A DNA stretch of 64,000 bases from an uncultured Gemmatimonadota bacterium (GCA_913043255.1 CAJWLK010000003.1:124001-188000), one strand, 5' to 3'; counted from the stretch's first letter, positions 17,762 through 27,761 are shown. Notes: generated by a model not told the origin, from the letters alone. Translations and numbers: made by a program.

Positions 17762-19402
17762 ATGGTAGATCGCCGTCGCTTCATCGCAACAACTGTTGTT
17801 GGGGGAGTAGGGGTTGCAATGGGCACCACAGGCTGTGCTCCTAGTGATGGCCCAGGAAGTATTGTGGCAACCGGGAGTGGTGGCAGCTCACCAATTCCGC
17901 CCTTCGAGCTCGACGAGATTTCAGTAGATGAACTTCAACAGACCATGGAGTCCGGTGAGCGTACGGCGCGCTCGATCACCGAGTTGTACCTCGAGCGCAT
18001 CAATGAAATGGACCGGCAGGGGCCGGAGCTACGTTCGATAATCGAAACGAACCCAGAGGCGTTGGCGATAGCTGATGACCTAGATGCGGAACGCCGCACC
18101 AATGGACCTCGGGGACCGCTCCATGGCATCCCGGTTGCCATCAAAGACAACATCGACACACACGACCAAATGACCACCACAGCGGGTTCCTTGGCGCTTG
18201 AGGGGTCAATTTCGCCTATGGATTCGTTTATTGCGCAAAAATTGCGAAGCGCTGGTGCCATCATCCTCGCGAAGGCCAACATGAGTGAGTGGGCGTATTT
18301 TCGGGGTCTCCGTGCGACCAGTGGTTGGAGTGCACGAGGTGGGCAGTGCCGAAACCCCTATGCACTTGATCGCAACCCATGTGGATCGAGTTCCGGGTCT
18401 GGTGTGGCAGCTTCGGCTAACCTGGCTGCTCTCACTATAGGGACCGAGACGGGAGGCTCAATCATGTGTCCTTCGTCGAGCAATGGTGTGGTTGGGATCA
18501 AGCCGACTGTAGGCCTTTGGAGCCGATCCGGTATCATACCGATATCGCACTCACAAGATACGGCAGGGCCGATGTGTCGAAACGTAAAGGACGCGACAAT
18601 CCTGCTTGGTGCTTTAACCGGAGTGGATACGCGAGACAGCGCCACTTTACCCAGCCAAGGCAAGGCCCATAATGATTATACACCGTTCCTCGACCCGGCT
18701 GGTCTTAAAGGAGCTCGCATCGGTGTCGCCCGGAGCTTCACCGGTTTTGATCCGCGCATCATCACACTCTTTGATGAAGCAATCGAAGTTATGCGTGCCG
18801 AAGGTGCTATTATTGTCGATCCAGCCAACCTGGATGCCGCGGCCTGGAATGATCCCCTCTCGCTTGTACTATTAGAATACGAGTTTAAGGCTGATCTCAA
18901 TGCCTATCTGGCGGGTTTGGGGCCCAATGTTCGAGTCAAGAGTCTTGCAGATGTGATTGAATTCAATGAGCAGCATGCAGATCTGGAAATGCCGTACTTT
19001 GGCCAAGAACGAATGATTGCTTCACAGGCACGAGGTCCGCTAACCGATCCAGAATATCTGAATGCAATGAGTACGATTCAAAAGGCCAACCGCGAAGATG
19101 GAATCGATAGGCTCGTGAGGGAACACAACTTGGACGCCATTGTCGCCCCTACTCGGGATATCCCTTGGCCGACAGATCATATCAAAGGGGATCGTAGTGA
19201 TGGGGGGAGTTCTGCCGGCCCGGCAGCGATTGCCGGCTACCCTGATATAAGTGTCCCCATGGGGTTTGTTTCCGGGTTACCAGTTGGAGTGTCATTCTTT
19301 GGTAGGGCATGGAGTGAAGCAACGCTGATCAAGGTTGCCTATGCTTATGAGCAGGTGACTCAGCATCGGAGAGCACCCACTTTCGCGGAAACGCTTGGGT
19401 AG
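17762..19402 (+). CDS. Exported amidase (amidase signature family)
   Basis: A protein of 546 residues starting MVDRRRFIATTVVGGVGVA, which combines a twin-arginine-like signal with a possible lipoprotein cysteine (TTGCAP). The amidase Ser-cisSer-Lys triad is visible: lysine in GIPVAIKDNID, serines in NPCGSSSGSG and the glycine-rich IGTETGGSIMCPSS. It would hydrolyse an amide outside the cytoplasm and is not a GatA subunit, since it is exported and has no gatB/C nearby. The start at 17762 is chosen because TTGGAGAAA is just upstream. A second, paralogous amidase is at 24.3 kb. Confidence 0.87.
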   Translation: MVDRRRFIATTVVGGVGVAMGTTGCAPSDGPGSIVATGSGGSSPIPPFELDEISVDELQQTMESGERTARSITELYLERINEMDRQGPELRSIIETNPEALAIADDLDAERRTNGPRGPLHGIPVAIKDNIDTHDQMTTTAGSLALEGSISPMDSFIAQKLRSAGAIILAKANMSEWAYFRGLRATSGWSARGGQCRNPYALDRNPCGSSSGSGVAASANLAALTIGTETGGSIMCPSSSNGVVGIKPTVGLWSRSGIIPISHSQDTAGPMCRNVKDATILLGALTGVDTRDSATLPSQGKAHNDYTPFLDPAGLKGARIGVARSFTGFDPRIITLFDEAIEVMRAEGAIIVDPANLDAAAWNDPLSLVLLEYEFKADLNAYLAGLGPNVRVKSLADVIEFNEQHADLEMPYFGQERMIASQARGPLTDPEYLNAMSTIQKANREDGIDRLVREHNLDAIVAPTRDIPWPTDHIKGDRSDGGSSAGPAAIAGYPDISVPMGFVSGLPVGVSFFGRAWSEATLIKVAYAYEQVTQHRRAPTFAETLG

Positions 19403-19603
19403 GTTAGGAGTAGAATGACCTGCCAATAAAAAATGTGTGAGGACCAAGTCGACGGGTCGCGGTTTGAGCCTTCTAGCTAGAGGGTCGCGGTTAGGACCTG
19501 TGGTCGGCAGATTAACAGTGCGGTCACAATAGGCTGCGAAATTGATGTGATCGGTCAAATGCATGGAGTTTGTTGAAGCACGTCCGTCGGCTTGGAGGAG
19601 CAG

Positions 19604-20677
19604 ATGAACTTGACTCGCGCAATACCATTTTTTGCCAGTTGTCGTGCAGTCATTTTGTTTGCGTTCTTCTTGTCTATTGCTCCACTTCTTTCGCAAGTCG
19701 CTGCACAGACTACCTCCGCCAATGACGGAGACTGGCAGGTGCCACGAACTCCATTCGGACACCCAGATCTACAGGGAAACTGGACTAACGCGACGCTTAC
19801 GCCCTTTGAGCGTCCTTTAGGTTGGGACCCTGTTCTTACGTGGGATAAAGTTGCTGAGATTGAGGCTGGTCAGGCGGAGATCGTTGCTTTGGCAGCGGCT
19901 CCAAGCGATCCGAACCGCCCACTGCCTCCGGGTGGTGATCACCCAGTGTGTATTGATGCGCCGACTACGTGCTACAACGAAGTGTACAGAGAGCCGGGTG
20001 ACCGAGTAGCTGTCGTTAGGGGTGAGCCAAGAAGTTCACTTGTGATGGATCCGTTGGACGGTCGTGTGCCAGAGCTGACGGCCGAGGGACGCCGCCGGGT
20101 TGAAGAGTATGAGGCCCTAGGTAACCAGCATGGTCCGTACGATCATCCGGAACTAAGACCCCTTGCTGAGCGTTGCATTGTGTCGTTCGGGTTTAGCGCA
20201 GGACCTCCGATGCTCCCCAATTACTGGTACAATAATAATTACACGATCGTGCAGAACCCCGATTACGTAATGATCATGGCAGAAATGGTCCACGATGTAA
20301 GGATCATCCGACTCAGTGATCCTAAAACATTGTCAAATGAAGTCCGGCCGTGGTTTGGTGATTCTCAAGGTCGGTGGGAGGGGAACACGCTCGTGGTTGA
20401 GACGACCAATCTCAATCCTAATCACGCATTTCGTGGAGTCCCTCCGTCTAAGGACCGGACAGTGATTGAACGTTTTACCCGGGTAGATGAAGAGACTGTC
20501 CTTTATGAATTTACGATTGATGATCCAGAGACCTATACCAGCGTTTGGGGAGGTCAAATCCCATTCAAGCAGTTCGATGACCAGCTTTACGAGTATGCCT
20601 GCCACGAAGGCAACTACTCAATGTCCAACGTATTGAGTGGGGCTCGCTATCAAGAGAGAAGGGAAGAGCCGAAGTAA
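19604..20677 (+). CDS. Exported protein of unknown function
   Basis: A protein of 357 residues with a Sec signal ending near SQVAAQ; GGAGGAG immediately upstream fixes the ATG at 19604. After cleavage comes WQVPRTPFGHPDLQGNWTN, a start I associate with a large uncharacterised family of exported proteins in Acidobacteria, Gemmatimonadota and some Proteobacteria. Later features are NPDYVMIMAEMVHDVRIIRL, WFGDSQGRWEGNTLVVET and a TVIERFTRVDE segment, suggesting a mainly beta soluble domain. No catalytic motif is apparent. Two internal cysteine pairs may form disulfides. Confidence 0.75.
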   Translation: MNLTRAIPFFASCRAVILFAFFLSIAPLLSQVAAQTTSANDGDWQVPRTPFGHPDLQGNWTNATLTPFERPLGWDPVLTWDKVAEIEAGQAEIVALAAAPSDPNRPLPPGGDHPVCIDAPTTCYNEVYREPGDRVAVVRGEPRSSLVMDPLDGRVPELTAEGRRRVEEYEALGNQHGPYDHPELRPLAERCIVSFGFSAGPPMLPNYWYNNNYTIVQNPDYVMIMAEMVHDVRIIRLSDPKTLSNEVRPWFGDSQGRWEGNTLVVETTNLNPNHAFRGVPPSKDRTVIERFTRVDEETVLYEFTIDDPETYTSVWGGQIPFKQFDDQLYEYACHEGNYSMSNVLSGARYQERREEPK

Positions 20678-20750
20678 TTTTTCCAATCCGTATTAATGAG
20701 ATAGCGATCACCTTCGTATAGCTGCCGCAACTCAGACACGGCTTTACCAT

Positions 20751-21704
20751 TCATAAGCTTTCGTAGAATTCTGCCATCCGTCGCCGTGCATCTGCATCGA
20801 GGAGGCTCCCCCTGCATGCTCCCATGTTATCGACTAAGTGCCCGGGGTCGCTTGTGGCCGGAATGGCAACCGTCACAGCCGGATGGGACACGATAAACTT
20901 TAGGAAAAACTGCCCCCAACTCTCGATGTCGTAGCCTGCGGCCCAGCCAGGAAGCGAGCGACCAGCAACGCTTGCGAAGAGGGCGCCACTGGTGAACGGG
21001 CGATTTACCATTACTGCCACGCCCTGCTCCTGGGCCAAGGGAAGCAGTGTTTCCTCTGCATCACGATGGCCGATCGAGTAGTCAAGCTGCACGAAGTCTA
21101 GCTCGTGTTGCCGCAGAGCCGCTTCAATTAAGTCGTACTGGCGCGGAAATGAAGTGGTAATTCCTACGTAGCGTGCTCTCCCCTGGGACTTCCACTCACG
21201 GACAGCTTCAAGATGAGCGGCAAGATATCGATCACTTAGATTTTGGAAATTGTCCCCAAGATTCCATACCTGCATCAGATCGATTGTGCGCTTGCCCAAC
21301 GTATCCGATGATGCATTCATCTGGTCGAGTGCCGCCGGCACACCTTCATTCTGTACGTTGACCTTAGTTGCCAAGAAAAGATCCTCGGCCGCATTGATTG
21401 TTTGGATCGCATCGCCTACGAACGGCTCAGCACGTCCGTAGGAGGGTGCCGTGTCGATGACAGTGCCTTCAAGCTCATGAAAGAGTCGCACGACCTCGAA
21501 TGGTTCATACGCCTCTGGTGAAGAAGCGTCGAGGTTGAAGGTGCCCGCCGAACCGAGACCGATCACCGGAACTCGCTCGCCGGTTGACGGGATTGCTTTA
21601 GTAAGTAACGGCAACTGTTGCTGGCCAAAAAGAGAACGGCTATCGAATAGGGCTGCAGCTCCTAGGCTTGCCCCCACCTTGAGCGCATTTCGGCGAGATA
21701 GGAC
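20751..21704 (-). CDS. Exported aldo/keto reductase
   Basis: A protein of 317 residues with an N-terminal twin-arginine-type signal, LSRRNALKVGASLGAAALF, then an aldo/keto reductase barrel. VIDTAPSYGRAEPFVGDA carries the catalytic Asp and Tyr, LFLATKVN the Lys, and DLMQVWN follows. The usual C-terminal NADPH-binding loop is poorly conserved here, in keeping with a Tat-exported member of unknown substrate. The start at 21704 is preferred because it places the RR motif at the N-terminus. It converges on the exported protein gene at 19.6-20.7 kb. Confidence 0.82.
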   Translation of the reverse strand, partial: VLSRRNALKVGASLGAAALFDSRSLFGQQQLPLLTKAIPSTGERVPVIGLGSAGTFNLDASSPEAYEPFEVVRLFHELEGTVIDTAPSYGRAEPFVGDAIQTINAAEDLFLATKVNVQNEGVPAALDQMNASSDTLGKRTIDLMQVWNLGDNFQNLSDRYLAAHLEAVREWKSQGRARYVGITTSFPRQYDLIEAALRQHELDFVQLDYSIGHRDAEETLLPLAQEQGVAVMVNRPFTSGALFASVAGRSLPGWAAGYDIESWGQFFLKFIVSHPAVTVAIPATSDPGHLVDNMGACRGSLLDADARRRMAEFYESL

Positions 21705-21955
21705 CATCTTCAACCTCCGACTTTTCAACTCTTCTCTGGTGTGCTTCTGCGGCTCCTGAATCTGGGGATTTTTTTCCTTAAGTGCGACACTAAAGCCAAT
21801 TTTATCTTTTTAGTGTGACTTTTCGGTGGCATGCTCCGTCTTAGATGTGTTCGGTTCCATGGCGAGTCGCGTAAGGCATTAGCGTCTTGATTGAAACCGT
21901 TGTGGTAGGGAGGGCGACACATCGAAACAGACCGTTATTGTCTGAGAGGCGGAAA

Positions 21956-22714
21956 ATGTTGATCTCTAAACGCTTTCAACATCTTTGGGTAGTCTTTGGT
22001 GTGGCCATGCTCGCAGGGGTTGTGTCCACCGAGAGTGTGACAGCCCAGCAGGCTGACTTTCTATTCAAATGTCCGAAAGCATCCCTCGGTGTGAGGCTTG
22101 GGCATGCGTCTCCCCGCGCCCAAAGTGAGGTGTTCGATTTCACACGCGAACACCTTACGATCGACAGAAGTGATTTCGATGGATTGTCGATTGATGGAGA
22201 ACTAAGTGTCCGGATGACACGTCATTTAGATGCGGCACTGAGTGTGGGGGTCGAGCAGAGTAATACCCGATCCGAACTTAGAGATTGGGTCGACGAAAAT
22301 AATCTGCCTATCGAACAGAGCACACGATTTACTCGCGTGCCCGTGACCTTAGGCGTTAAGGCCTATTTGTTGGAACGGGGTCGCTGCGTCAGTCGGCTCG
22401 CATGGATTCCCAAGAAGTTGGCCCCCTATCTAGGTGCAGGTGTAGGGATCGTCTGGCATAATTTTAGACAGATTGGCGATTTCGTCGACTTTGATACGAA
22501 CGACATCTTTTTTGATGTATTTGAGTCGCAGGCCACTTCTTCTCTCGTATACCTCGCCGCCGGGTTCGACTTATCACTCGGACCACGTTGGTTTTTAAGC
22601 AGCGAGGCTCGTTACTCATGGGCCAGTGCTGAGATGGGCCCTGACTTCGTCGGTTTCAATGACATTGATCTCACCGGCTTAAAGGCGACGGTGGGTGTGT
22701 CAATACGGTTCTGA
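21956..22714 (+). CDS. Outer-membrane beta-barrel protein (porin-like)
   Basis: A 252-residue protein with a Sec signal (LWVVFGVAMLAGVV, cleavage near TAQQ). The mature part has alternating amphipathic strands such as LSVRMTRHLDAALSVGVE, RVPVTLGVKAYLL, PYLGAGVGIVWH and LKATVGVSIRF. The last strand ends in an aromatic phenylalanine, the outer-membrane barrel signature. It resembles the small OmpA/OmpW-like barrels annotated as 'outer membrane beta-barrel protein'. GGCGGAAA precedes the start. It ends 19 bases before the next gene, so the two are likely co-transcribed. Confidence 0.78.
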   Translation: MLISKRFQHLWVVFGVAMLAGVVSTESVTAQQADFLFKCPKASLGVRLGHASPRAQSEVFDFTREHLTIDRSDFDGLSIDGELSVRMTRHLDAALSVGVEQSNTRSELRDWVDENNLPIEQSTRFTRVPVTLGVKAYLLERGRCVSRLAWIPKKLAPYLGAGVGIVWHNFRQIGDFVDFDTNDIFFDVFESQATSSLVYLAAGFDLSLGPRWFLSSEARYSWASAEMGPDFVGFNDIDLTGLKATVGVSIRF

Positions 22715-22733
22715 TTTCCCTGAGGATGATTCC

Positions 22734-24011
22734 ATGACCCTAAAAAACATGATGAAAACAGAGCGATTCGTCGGGTTATTCCTAGTAGCATTTCTCTTAG
22801 GTTTTAGTCCGGGTGCGGGTACTGCCTTAACCGGTGAAACGGACGACCGATGGCTGGCATTCAGTGGTTGTTGGAAGCCTGTTAAAGAGACGACGGGTTC
22901 GGAAACTTCTGGTACGTTGCTCTGTTTCCGACCAGGAATCGAAGATGTCGGTGTGCAGATGATATGGGTCGAAAATAATAAGATTGTTCGTGAAGAGAGG
23001 TTTCGTGCAGATGGACGCCCCCAAGACGCAAACTTAGAAGGCTGCACTGGTTGGAAACGCGGAGATTTTTCTGCTCGTCCAGGTCGAGTCTTCCTATCAT
23101 CGGAGCATGTCTGTGCTGGTGGTGTGACCCGCGCATCGACCGGGTTGTTCGCCATTCTATCCTCTAACGAATGGGTAGATGTTCAGGTCACAACGGTGGG
23201 TGACGAGAAGTTGACGTGGGTGACAAAATATCAGTTAGCCGCGTCCAGCCTCGCTGAAGTCACGGGGCTGGTCGATATCGCGATGGATATGAACATGGCC
23301 GTCCAATCGGCTCGGGTCGCGGCTTCGGCCCGACCGGCTGTCGATGACGTAATCGAGGCGATTGGCTATGTCGATGCACAAGCTATCCCGGCATGGCTTG
23401 TCGAACGGGATGTTCCGCTCCAACTCAACTCAAAACAGCTAGTTCGGATGGCCGATGCCGGAGTCCCAGCAGAAGTGATTGATATGGTGGTGGCGATCAG
23501 TTACCCCGGACGGTTCGTCGTTGATCGTCAGCCCTCTGATTATCGTGAGTCATACGATATCTATTCAACGTATCGCAGTGGCTACCACGGATCCTTTTTC
23601 CCATACGCCTACGGATCCTACGGAGGGTGGGGTTACTACGGGTACGGACCTCTTTTCTATTCGAGATACCCATATGGATACGGGTATGGATATGGGTCCC
23701 CATATGGATACGGGTATGGATATGGGTCCCCATATGGATACAGGTATGGATATGGGTCCCCATACGGGTATGGATACGGGATGGGAGGACGCTACTATGG
23801 CCCCACGATTACCAGAACAGGTCCTAGTGAGAATAGGGGTGGCCGCGTGATTAATGGACAAGGTTATCGCCGTGGAGGTCAATCCGGTGCAACTCCGGGT
23901 CGAAGTCGAACCCCTTCAACGCGAGGCGCGGGAGTTAGCAGGTCCTCCGGAGGTTCTTCTCGTGGCACATCAACGGGCCGCACGGCCCGACGTCGAGGTG
24001 GAGGGTTCTGA
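22734..24011 (+). CDS. Exported protein with Gly/Tyr repeats and Arg/Ser/Gly-rich tail
   Basis: A protein of 425 residues with a signal peptide (VGLFLVAFLLGFSPGAG). Residues about 40-190 are a beta-rich domain, and VRMADAGVPAEVIDMVVAIS near 240-260 is a short helical segment common in exported proteins of this kind. From about residue 290 the sequence is dominated by Tyr and Gly, including three decapeptide repeats PYGYGYGYGS beginning near residue 313, and ends in an Arg/Ser/Gly-rich basic tail. The tail suggests binding to a polyanion or the cell surface. No function is recognised. ATG 22734 is preferred; 22749 is an alternative. Confidence 0.72.
   Translation: MTLKNMMKTERFVGLFLVAFLLGFSPGAGTALTGETDDRWLAFSGCWKPVKETTGSETSGTLLCFRPGIEDVGVQMIWVENNKIVREERFRADGRPQDANLEGCTGWKRGDFSARPGRVFLSSEHVCAGGVTRASTGLFAILSSNEWVDVQVTTVGDEKLTWVTKYQLAASSLAEVTGLVDIAMDMNMAVQSARVAASARPAVDDVIEAIGYVDAQAIPAWLVERDVPLQLNSKQLVRMADAGVPAEVIDMVVAISYPGRFVVDRQPSDYRESYDIYSTYRSGYHGSFFPYAYGSYGGWGYYGYGPLFYSRYPYGYGYGYGSPYGYGYGYGSPYGYRYGYGSPYGYGYGMGGRYYGPTITRTGPSENRGGRVINGQGYRRGGQSGATPGRSRTPSTRGAGVSRSSGGSSRGTSTGRTARRRGGGF
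23671..23760. repeat. Three tandem 30-bp repeats inside the Gly/Tyr-rich gene
   Basis: Units at 23671-23700, 23701-23730 and 23731-23760 differ by one base (cgggta versus caggta in the third) and are followed by a diverged partial copy. Each encodes PYGYGYGYGS in frame. The near identity at DNA level points to recent slippage or expansion. Confidence 0.9.
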
Positions 24012-24040
24012 GCTCGTCTCCCCTTCGCAACGAATGTGAA

Positions 24041-24075
24041 GAGGTTTGAAGGTGTACTTCGCACCTTCAAACCTC
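24041..24075 (+). terminator. Strong 14-bp hairpin after the Gly/Tyr-rich gene
   Basis: GAGGTTTGAAGGTG at 24041-24054 pairs perfectly with CACCTTCAAACCTC at 24062-24075 around a seven-base loop, 30 bases after the stop codon. It is placed as a transcription terminator, but it is followed by AGTGTTGTCT rather than a clean U-run. Confidence 0.55.
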
Positions 24076-24279
24076 AGTGTTGTCTAGACAGCCCCTGCGG
24101 TATTAGGCCCAATAGGGCTAAGATTATTCCCAAGCTGGTTTATTAGGCTCATTCGTCCTTAACAGGTCACTCGTTAGTTTGTGCCGAAATCATCAGCAAT
24201 ATCTAGTCGGTCAAAATAACCAAGTCTGTCGAAGTCAAATTTACACTTTTAGCCTGTGATTTTGATACGGAGAAGACCC

Positions 24280-25851
24280 TTGAATAATCGTCCCCGATTG
24301 CTGATCTGCATGCTTTTTATAGTCCCTCTTTTGATCACGGCTCCCCTTGGTGCACAGACATTCCAACTTGCTGAGGCAACGATCCGTGATGTACATACGG
24401 CGCTTCGGGCCGGGGAAATCAATTGTCGCGAATTAGTGCAGCTTTATTTTGATCGAATTGACGCCTACGACCAACAGGGCCCGCAGTTGAACGCTATCCA
24501 ATCCCGTAATGAACAGGTGTTCGAAGAGGCTGATGCGCTGGATTTGGCAATGCAAACGGATGGAATGGTTGGCCCACTGCATTGCATTCCCGTCCTGCTC
24601 AAAGATCAAGTTGAGACTAAAGATATGCCTACCACGTTTGGTTCGGCGCTCTTTCAGGACTTCATTTCGTTTCGAGATGCGACCATAGTGACACGGCTTA
24701 AAGCAGCGGGCGGTATTATTCTCGCCAAAACAACTATGGGTGAGTTTGCATCTCGATATGTTGGGTCAGCATTCGGTGTGATTCGAAACGCGTATGACCC
24801 TACCCGCAATCCAAGTGGTTCTTCGGGCGGGTCTGCCACCGGAATTGCAGCAAACTTTGGGATGATTGGGATTGGTGAAGACACGGGCGGATCGGTCCGC
24901 GGTCCAGCAGCCGTGCATAGCCTCGTCGGATTACGGCCAACACTCGAGCTTGTAAGTCGGCATGGGATGATGCCAGCGAATCCTACGCAAGACACAATGG
25001 GCCCAATCACGCGGACGGTAACAGACGCGGCTATCGTTATGGACGCCATCGCTGGGTATGACTCAGAAGACCCGATTACAGCGTATTCCGTTGGACACGT
25101 ACCGGAGACGTACACTGCTTCGCTTAATGTCGATCAATTGCGTGGCGCACGCATTGGCGTTTTACGGACACCCATGGATACTAGGACCGATCGATCGTCA
25201 AATGACTACCAAAAAGTCCAAGCGGTCTTCGATCGCGCGGTTCGCGAATTAGCGGCCCTAGGCGCTGAAGTCCTAGACCCACTGGTTATTCCCGAACTGG
25301 AGACTTCGGAGGGAGGAGGCTATGGGAATAATTTTGAGACCGAACGTGCTACGAACGAATATTTGGCAGAGCATCAGAACGCAAAAGTTTCCACCCTTCG
25401 AGAAATTCTACTCTCCGGTGTCGTGGTCCCTCTTCGTGAACGCGCAATGATGGTTTACGTCGGGAGATCAACGGACGAGGTGGGTTATCTGGAGGTCATT
25501 CATAAGAGGGAGGAATTACGGAGGGGTGTTTTAAAGATTATGGCAGACAAGGCGCTAGACGCGATTGTCTATGCGACCTTTGACCACCAGCCGACGCGCA
25601 TCCCTCACGATGTCGAGACGAATCCTTATCCTGCGGATGACTATGGTTGGGGTGACAATCGAGGGTTGAGTCCTGCTGTGGGGTTTCCGGCGCTTACAGT
25701 CCCCGCCGGTTTTACGACGGACGAACTGCCGGTGGGACTAGAGTTTTTGGGTAGACCTTTTACTGAAGAGAAACTGCTTGGTTTCGGTTATGCATTTGAA
25801 CAGGCAACGCACTACCGTCAACCGCCGCCGAATATGCCGCCGGTAAAATAA
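24280..25851 (+). CDS. Exported amidase (amidase signature family), second copy
   Basis: A 523-residue amidase with a Sec signal ending near APLGAQ. The catalytic elements are present: lysine in CIPVLLKDQVE, the serine stretch NPSGSSGGSATG and IGEDTGGSVRGPAAVHS. It shares the general layout of the amidase at 17.8-19.4 kb (short N-terminal DVHTALRAGEINCRELVQLY helix pair, then the signature domain), so the two are paralogues. The start is best read as TTG at 24280 because GGAGAAG lies at 24269-24275; GTG 24256 is the longer option. Substrate is unknown; many exported members act on peptide amides. Confidence 0.84.
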   Translation: MNNRPRLLICMLFIVPLLITAPLGAQTFQLAEATIRDVHTALRAGEINCRELVQLYFDRIDAYDQQGPQLNAIQSRNEQVFEEADALDLAMQTDGMVGPLHCIPVLLKDQVETKDMPTTFGSALFQDFISFRDATIVTRLKAAGGIILAKTTMGEFASRYVGSAFGVIRNAYDPTRNPSGSSGGSATGIAANFGMIGIGEDTGGSVRGPAAVHSLVGLRPTLELVSRHGMMPANPTQDTMGPITRTVTDAAIVMDAIAGYDSEDPITAYSVGHVPETYTASLNVDQLRGARIGVLRTPMDTRTDRSSNDYQKVQAVFDRAVRELAALGAEVLDPLVIPELETSEGGGYGNNFETERATNEYLAEHQNAKVSTLREILLSGVVVPLRERAMMVYVGRSTDEVGYLEVIHKREELRRGVLKIMADKALDAIVYATFDHQPTRIPHDVETNPYPADDYGWGDNRGLSPAVGFPALTVPAGFTTDELPVGLEFLGRPFTEEKLLGFGYAFEQATHYRQPPPNMPPVK

Positions 25852-25871
25852 GCTCAGTTCATAGGAATGGT

Positions 25872-27761
25872 TTACCGTGGGTGCATAATCGGCAGTACCA
25901 CGTGCGATGTCCTCTCTGTAGAGTGATAGATCGTGTTGTCAGCTTTGATCCAACGTCGATTACGACCGAGAGGTTCTCCGGTATTTGGGTTCACATCAAA
26001 CCGGGGGAAATTGCTGCTTGAGATGTCGAGTCGGATACGGTGCCCAGCCTTGAATAAGTTTGCGGTTGCGAATGGCTCAATCACAATCTCGTATACTTGT
26101 CCTGGTTCGATCAGATCTCGCTCAGTGCGTCCATCCCGATAGCTTGCTCGAACGATTGCATCTGAGATGTTCATGTCATATCCAGTCGGATAATCTGTGC
26201 TGGGCGGATAGACGTCGATGAGTTTCGCGGTAAAATCTGTATCCACGGCGGTCGATGAGACAAAGAGCCGAACTTTAATTGGACCAACCACTTCGATGTC
26301 TTGCTCCAAGAGGTCGGTTTGAAAGACGACTACGTCTTCACGTGCACTCTGGGGGAGGTAGGGTGATATCCCTCCCGGGAAGTCTGGACGTTCGCGCTGA
26401 TGATACGCACCATCGTTCAGCCGGCCCGACACAGTGCCACCCAGTGTTTGTACTGGGCGGTTTGGGTCAAACGTATATGTTGTGGATGAAGTGGTCGCAG
26501 CGGATGCGCTGGTCTGTAAACTTCCATCGCCATGAAGGTAGTAACGAGTGGGGGTAGCATCTGGTAGCGGCCACGCGTCGGCGCCTCGCCAGTACCCACC
26601 GTGTGCTAGTCGACCCGCCGCGGTTTTCTCCCCAGTTCCCCCGCCCATGACGAAGATTTGAACAGGTTTCTCGGACTCGACACCCGTTGCTTGTCCTTTA
26701 AGGAAATGGTCAAACCACCGAACGTGAAAATCTGTGTAAAAATCGGCCACAGCAGACTCAGGTCCAAAATCAACATCCCCAGCAAATGTGCGGTTGTTAC
26801 CGCCGTGGTCCCACGGTCCTACGAGTAGCCGAATAGACGAAGATTTTAGGCGCGCGAGATTTTCATAGTTTGCAATGGTTCCACGAAGGAAAATGTCGTA
26901 CCAGCCCCCAACATGGAGCATGGGTATGTCCGCTGTTTGTTCGAAGTACTCAACCCAATTGAGCCCGATGCCTTTCCAGAATTCATCGTAATCCGAACGT
27001 GTCAGTTCGTTCAAGAAATACGCCTCGAAATTTGGTGCGATGGAAAGCGGATTAAGGCCAGGGCGCAGTGGAAGGGCAGAATACCAGTCACTCACATTTT
27101 CTTGTGCGAATAACGCTTGTACAACAGGATCATCGATTTCCGCCGGAATCTGTTGAAAAGCCCACGTGAGTTCGCGGCCGAGTTCGAACGCCCCACCCTG
27201 CCGGATCGCATGATCCCAACCATTAGTCATGCCACCTTGATTGAGCACGACAGTTCGAAGGCTTGGCGGGTTCATTTTCGCTGCATCTGCTTGGGTGTGA
27301 GCTCCATAGGAAGTCCCCCACATTCCCACCTGTCCGTCAGTGTACGATTGATTCGCTAACCACTCGATCGCATCGTATCCATCCACTGCGTCGAAGCGAT
27401 GGTATTTGCTGAATTCGCCCTCTGAATCAAATCGGCCGCGGATGTCTTGGACGGCTACCACGTACCGACGTGCCGCAAAATATCGAGCTTGCTCTTCTTG
27501 ACCTGATTTTCCATAAGGTGTTCGGTGGAACAGAAGAGGGAGCCGTTCCGACAACGGTTTTCCATTTATAGCGGGTTGGTAGATGTCCGTCGCCAGATGG
27601 ACCCCATCCCGAGCGGGAATCATGACGTTACGTGAAACAATAACTTCCTCTTCCTTGAGAACGGAACCGGAAGTTTGCGCTACTAAGTTTGTTTCGTGAC
27701 CGAGCCCAAATGTATATAGGACTATGGTAAAACGAAGTAAGTGGTATGTGATCGAGTTCAA
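25872..27761 (-). CDS. CocE/NonD-family hydrolase (X-Pro dipeptidyl peptidase-like)
   Basis: A 629-residue exported protein (N-terminal hydrophobic stretch before VAQTSG) with an alpha/beta-hydrolase domain: FHRTPYGKSGQEEQARYF, the nucleophile motif GMWGTSYGAHT with its serine, and the PWDHGG segment supplying the histidine. The C-terminal third (VQTLGGTVSGRL to HVVLPIMH) is the jelly-roll X-Pro dipeptidyl peptidase C-terminal domain. Such enzymes cleave esters (cocaine esterase), beta-lactam side chains or X-Pro peptides. Its exact substrate is unknown. It converges with the amidase gene, whose stop is only about 20 bases away. Confidence 0.88.
   Translation of the reverse strand: MNSITYHLLRFTIVLYTFGLGHETNLVAQTSGSVLKEEEVIVSRNVMIPARDGVHLATDIYQPAINGKPLSERLPLLFHRTPYGKSGQEEQARYFAARRYVVAVQDIRGRFDSEGEFSKYHRFDAVDGYDAIEWLANQSYTDGQVGMWGTSYGAHTQADAAKMNPPSLRTVVLNQGGMTNGWDHAIRQGGAFELGRELTWAFQQIPAEIDDPVVQALFAQENVSDWYSALPLRPGLNPLSIAPNFEAYFLNELTRSDYDEFWKGIGLNWVEYFEQTADIPMLHVGGWYDIFLRGTIANYENLARLKSSSIRLLVGPWDHGGNNRTFAGDVDFGPESAVADFYTDFHVRWFDHFLKGQATGVESEKPVQIFVMGGGTGEKTAAGRLAHGGYWRGADAWPLPDATPTRYYLHGDGSLQTSASAATTSSTTYTFDPNRPVQTLGGTVSGRLNDGAYHQRERPDFPGGISPYLPQSAREDVVVFQTDLLEQDIEVVGPIKVRLFVSSTAVDTDFTAKLIDVYPPSTDYPTGYDMNISDAIVRASYRDGRTERDLIEPGQVYEIVIEPFATANLFKAGHRIRLDISSSNFPRFDVNPNTGEPLGRNRRWIKADNTIYHSTERTSHVVLPIMHPR

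Noticed and set aside
19454-19492. 11-bp direct repeat GGGTCGCGGTT around a TCTAGCTAGA palindrome
   Set aside because: Too short and without context to call an element.
23671-23760. CRISPR-like array
   Set aside because: The units are directly adjacent with no spacers and lie in frame in a coding gene; it is a protein repeat.
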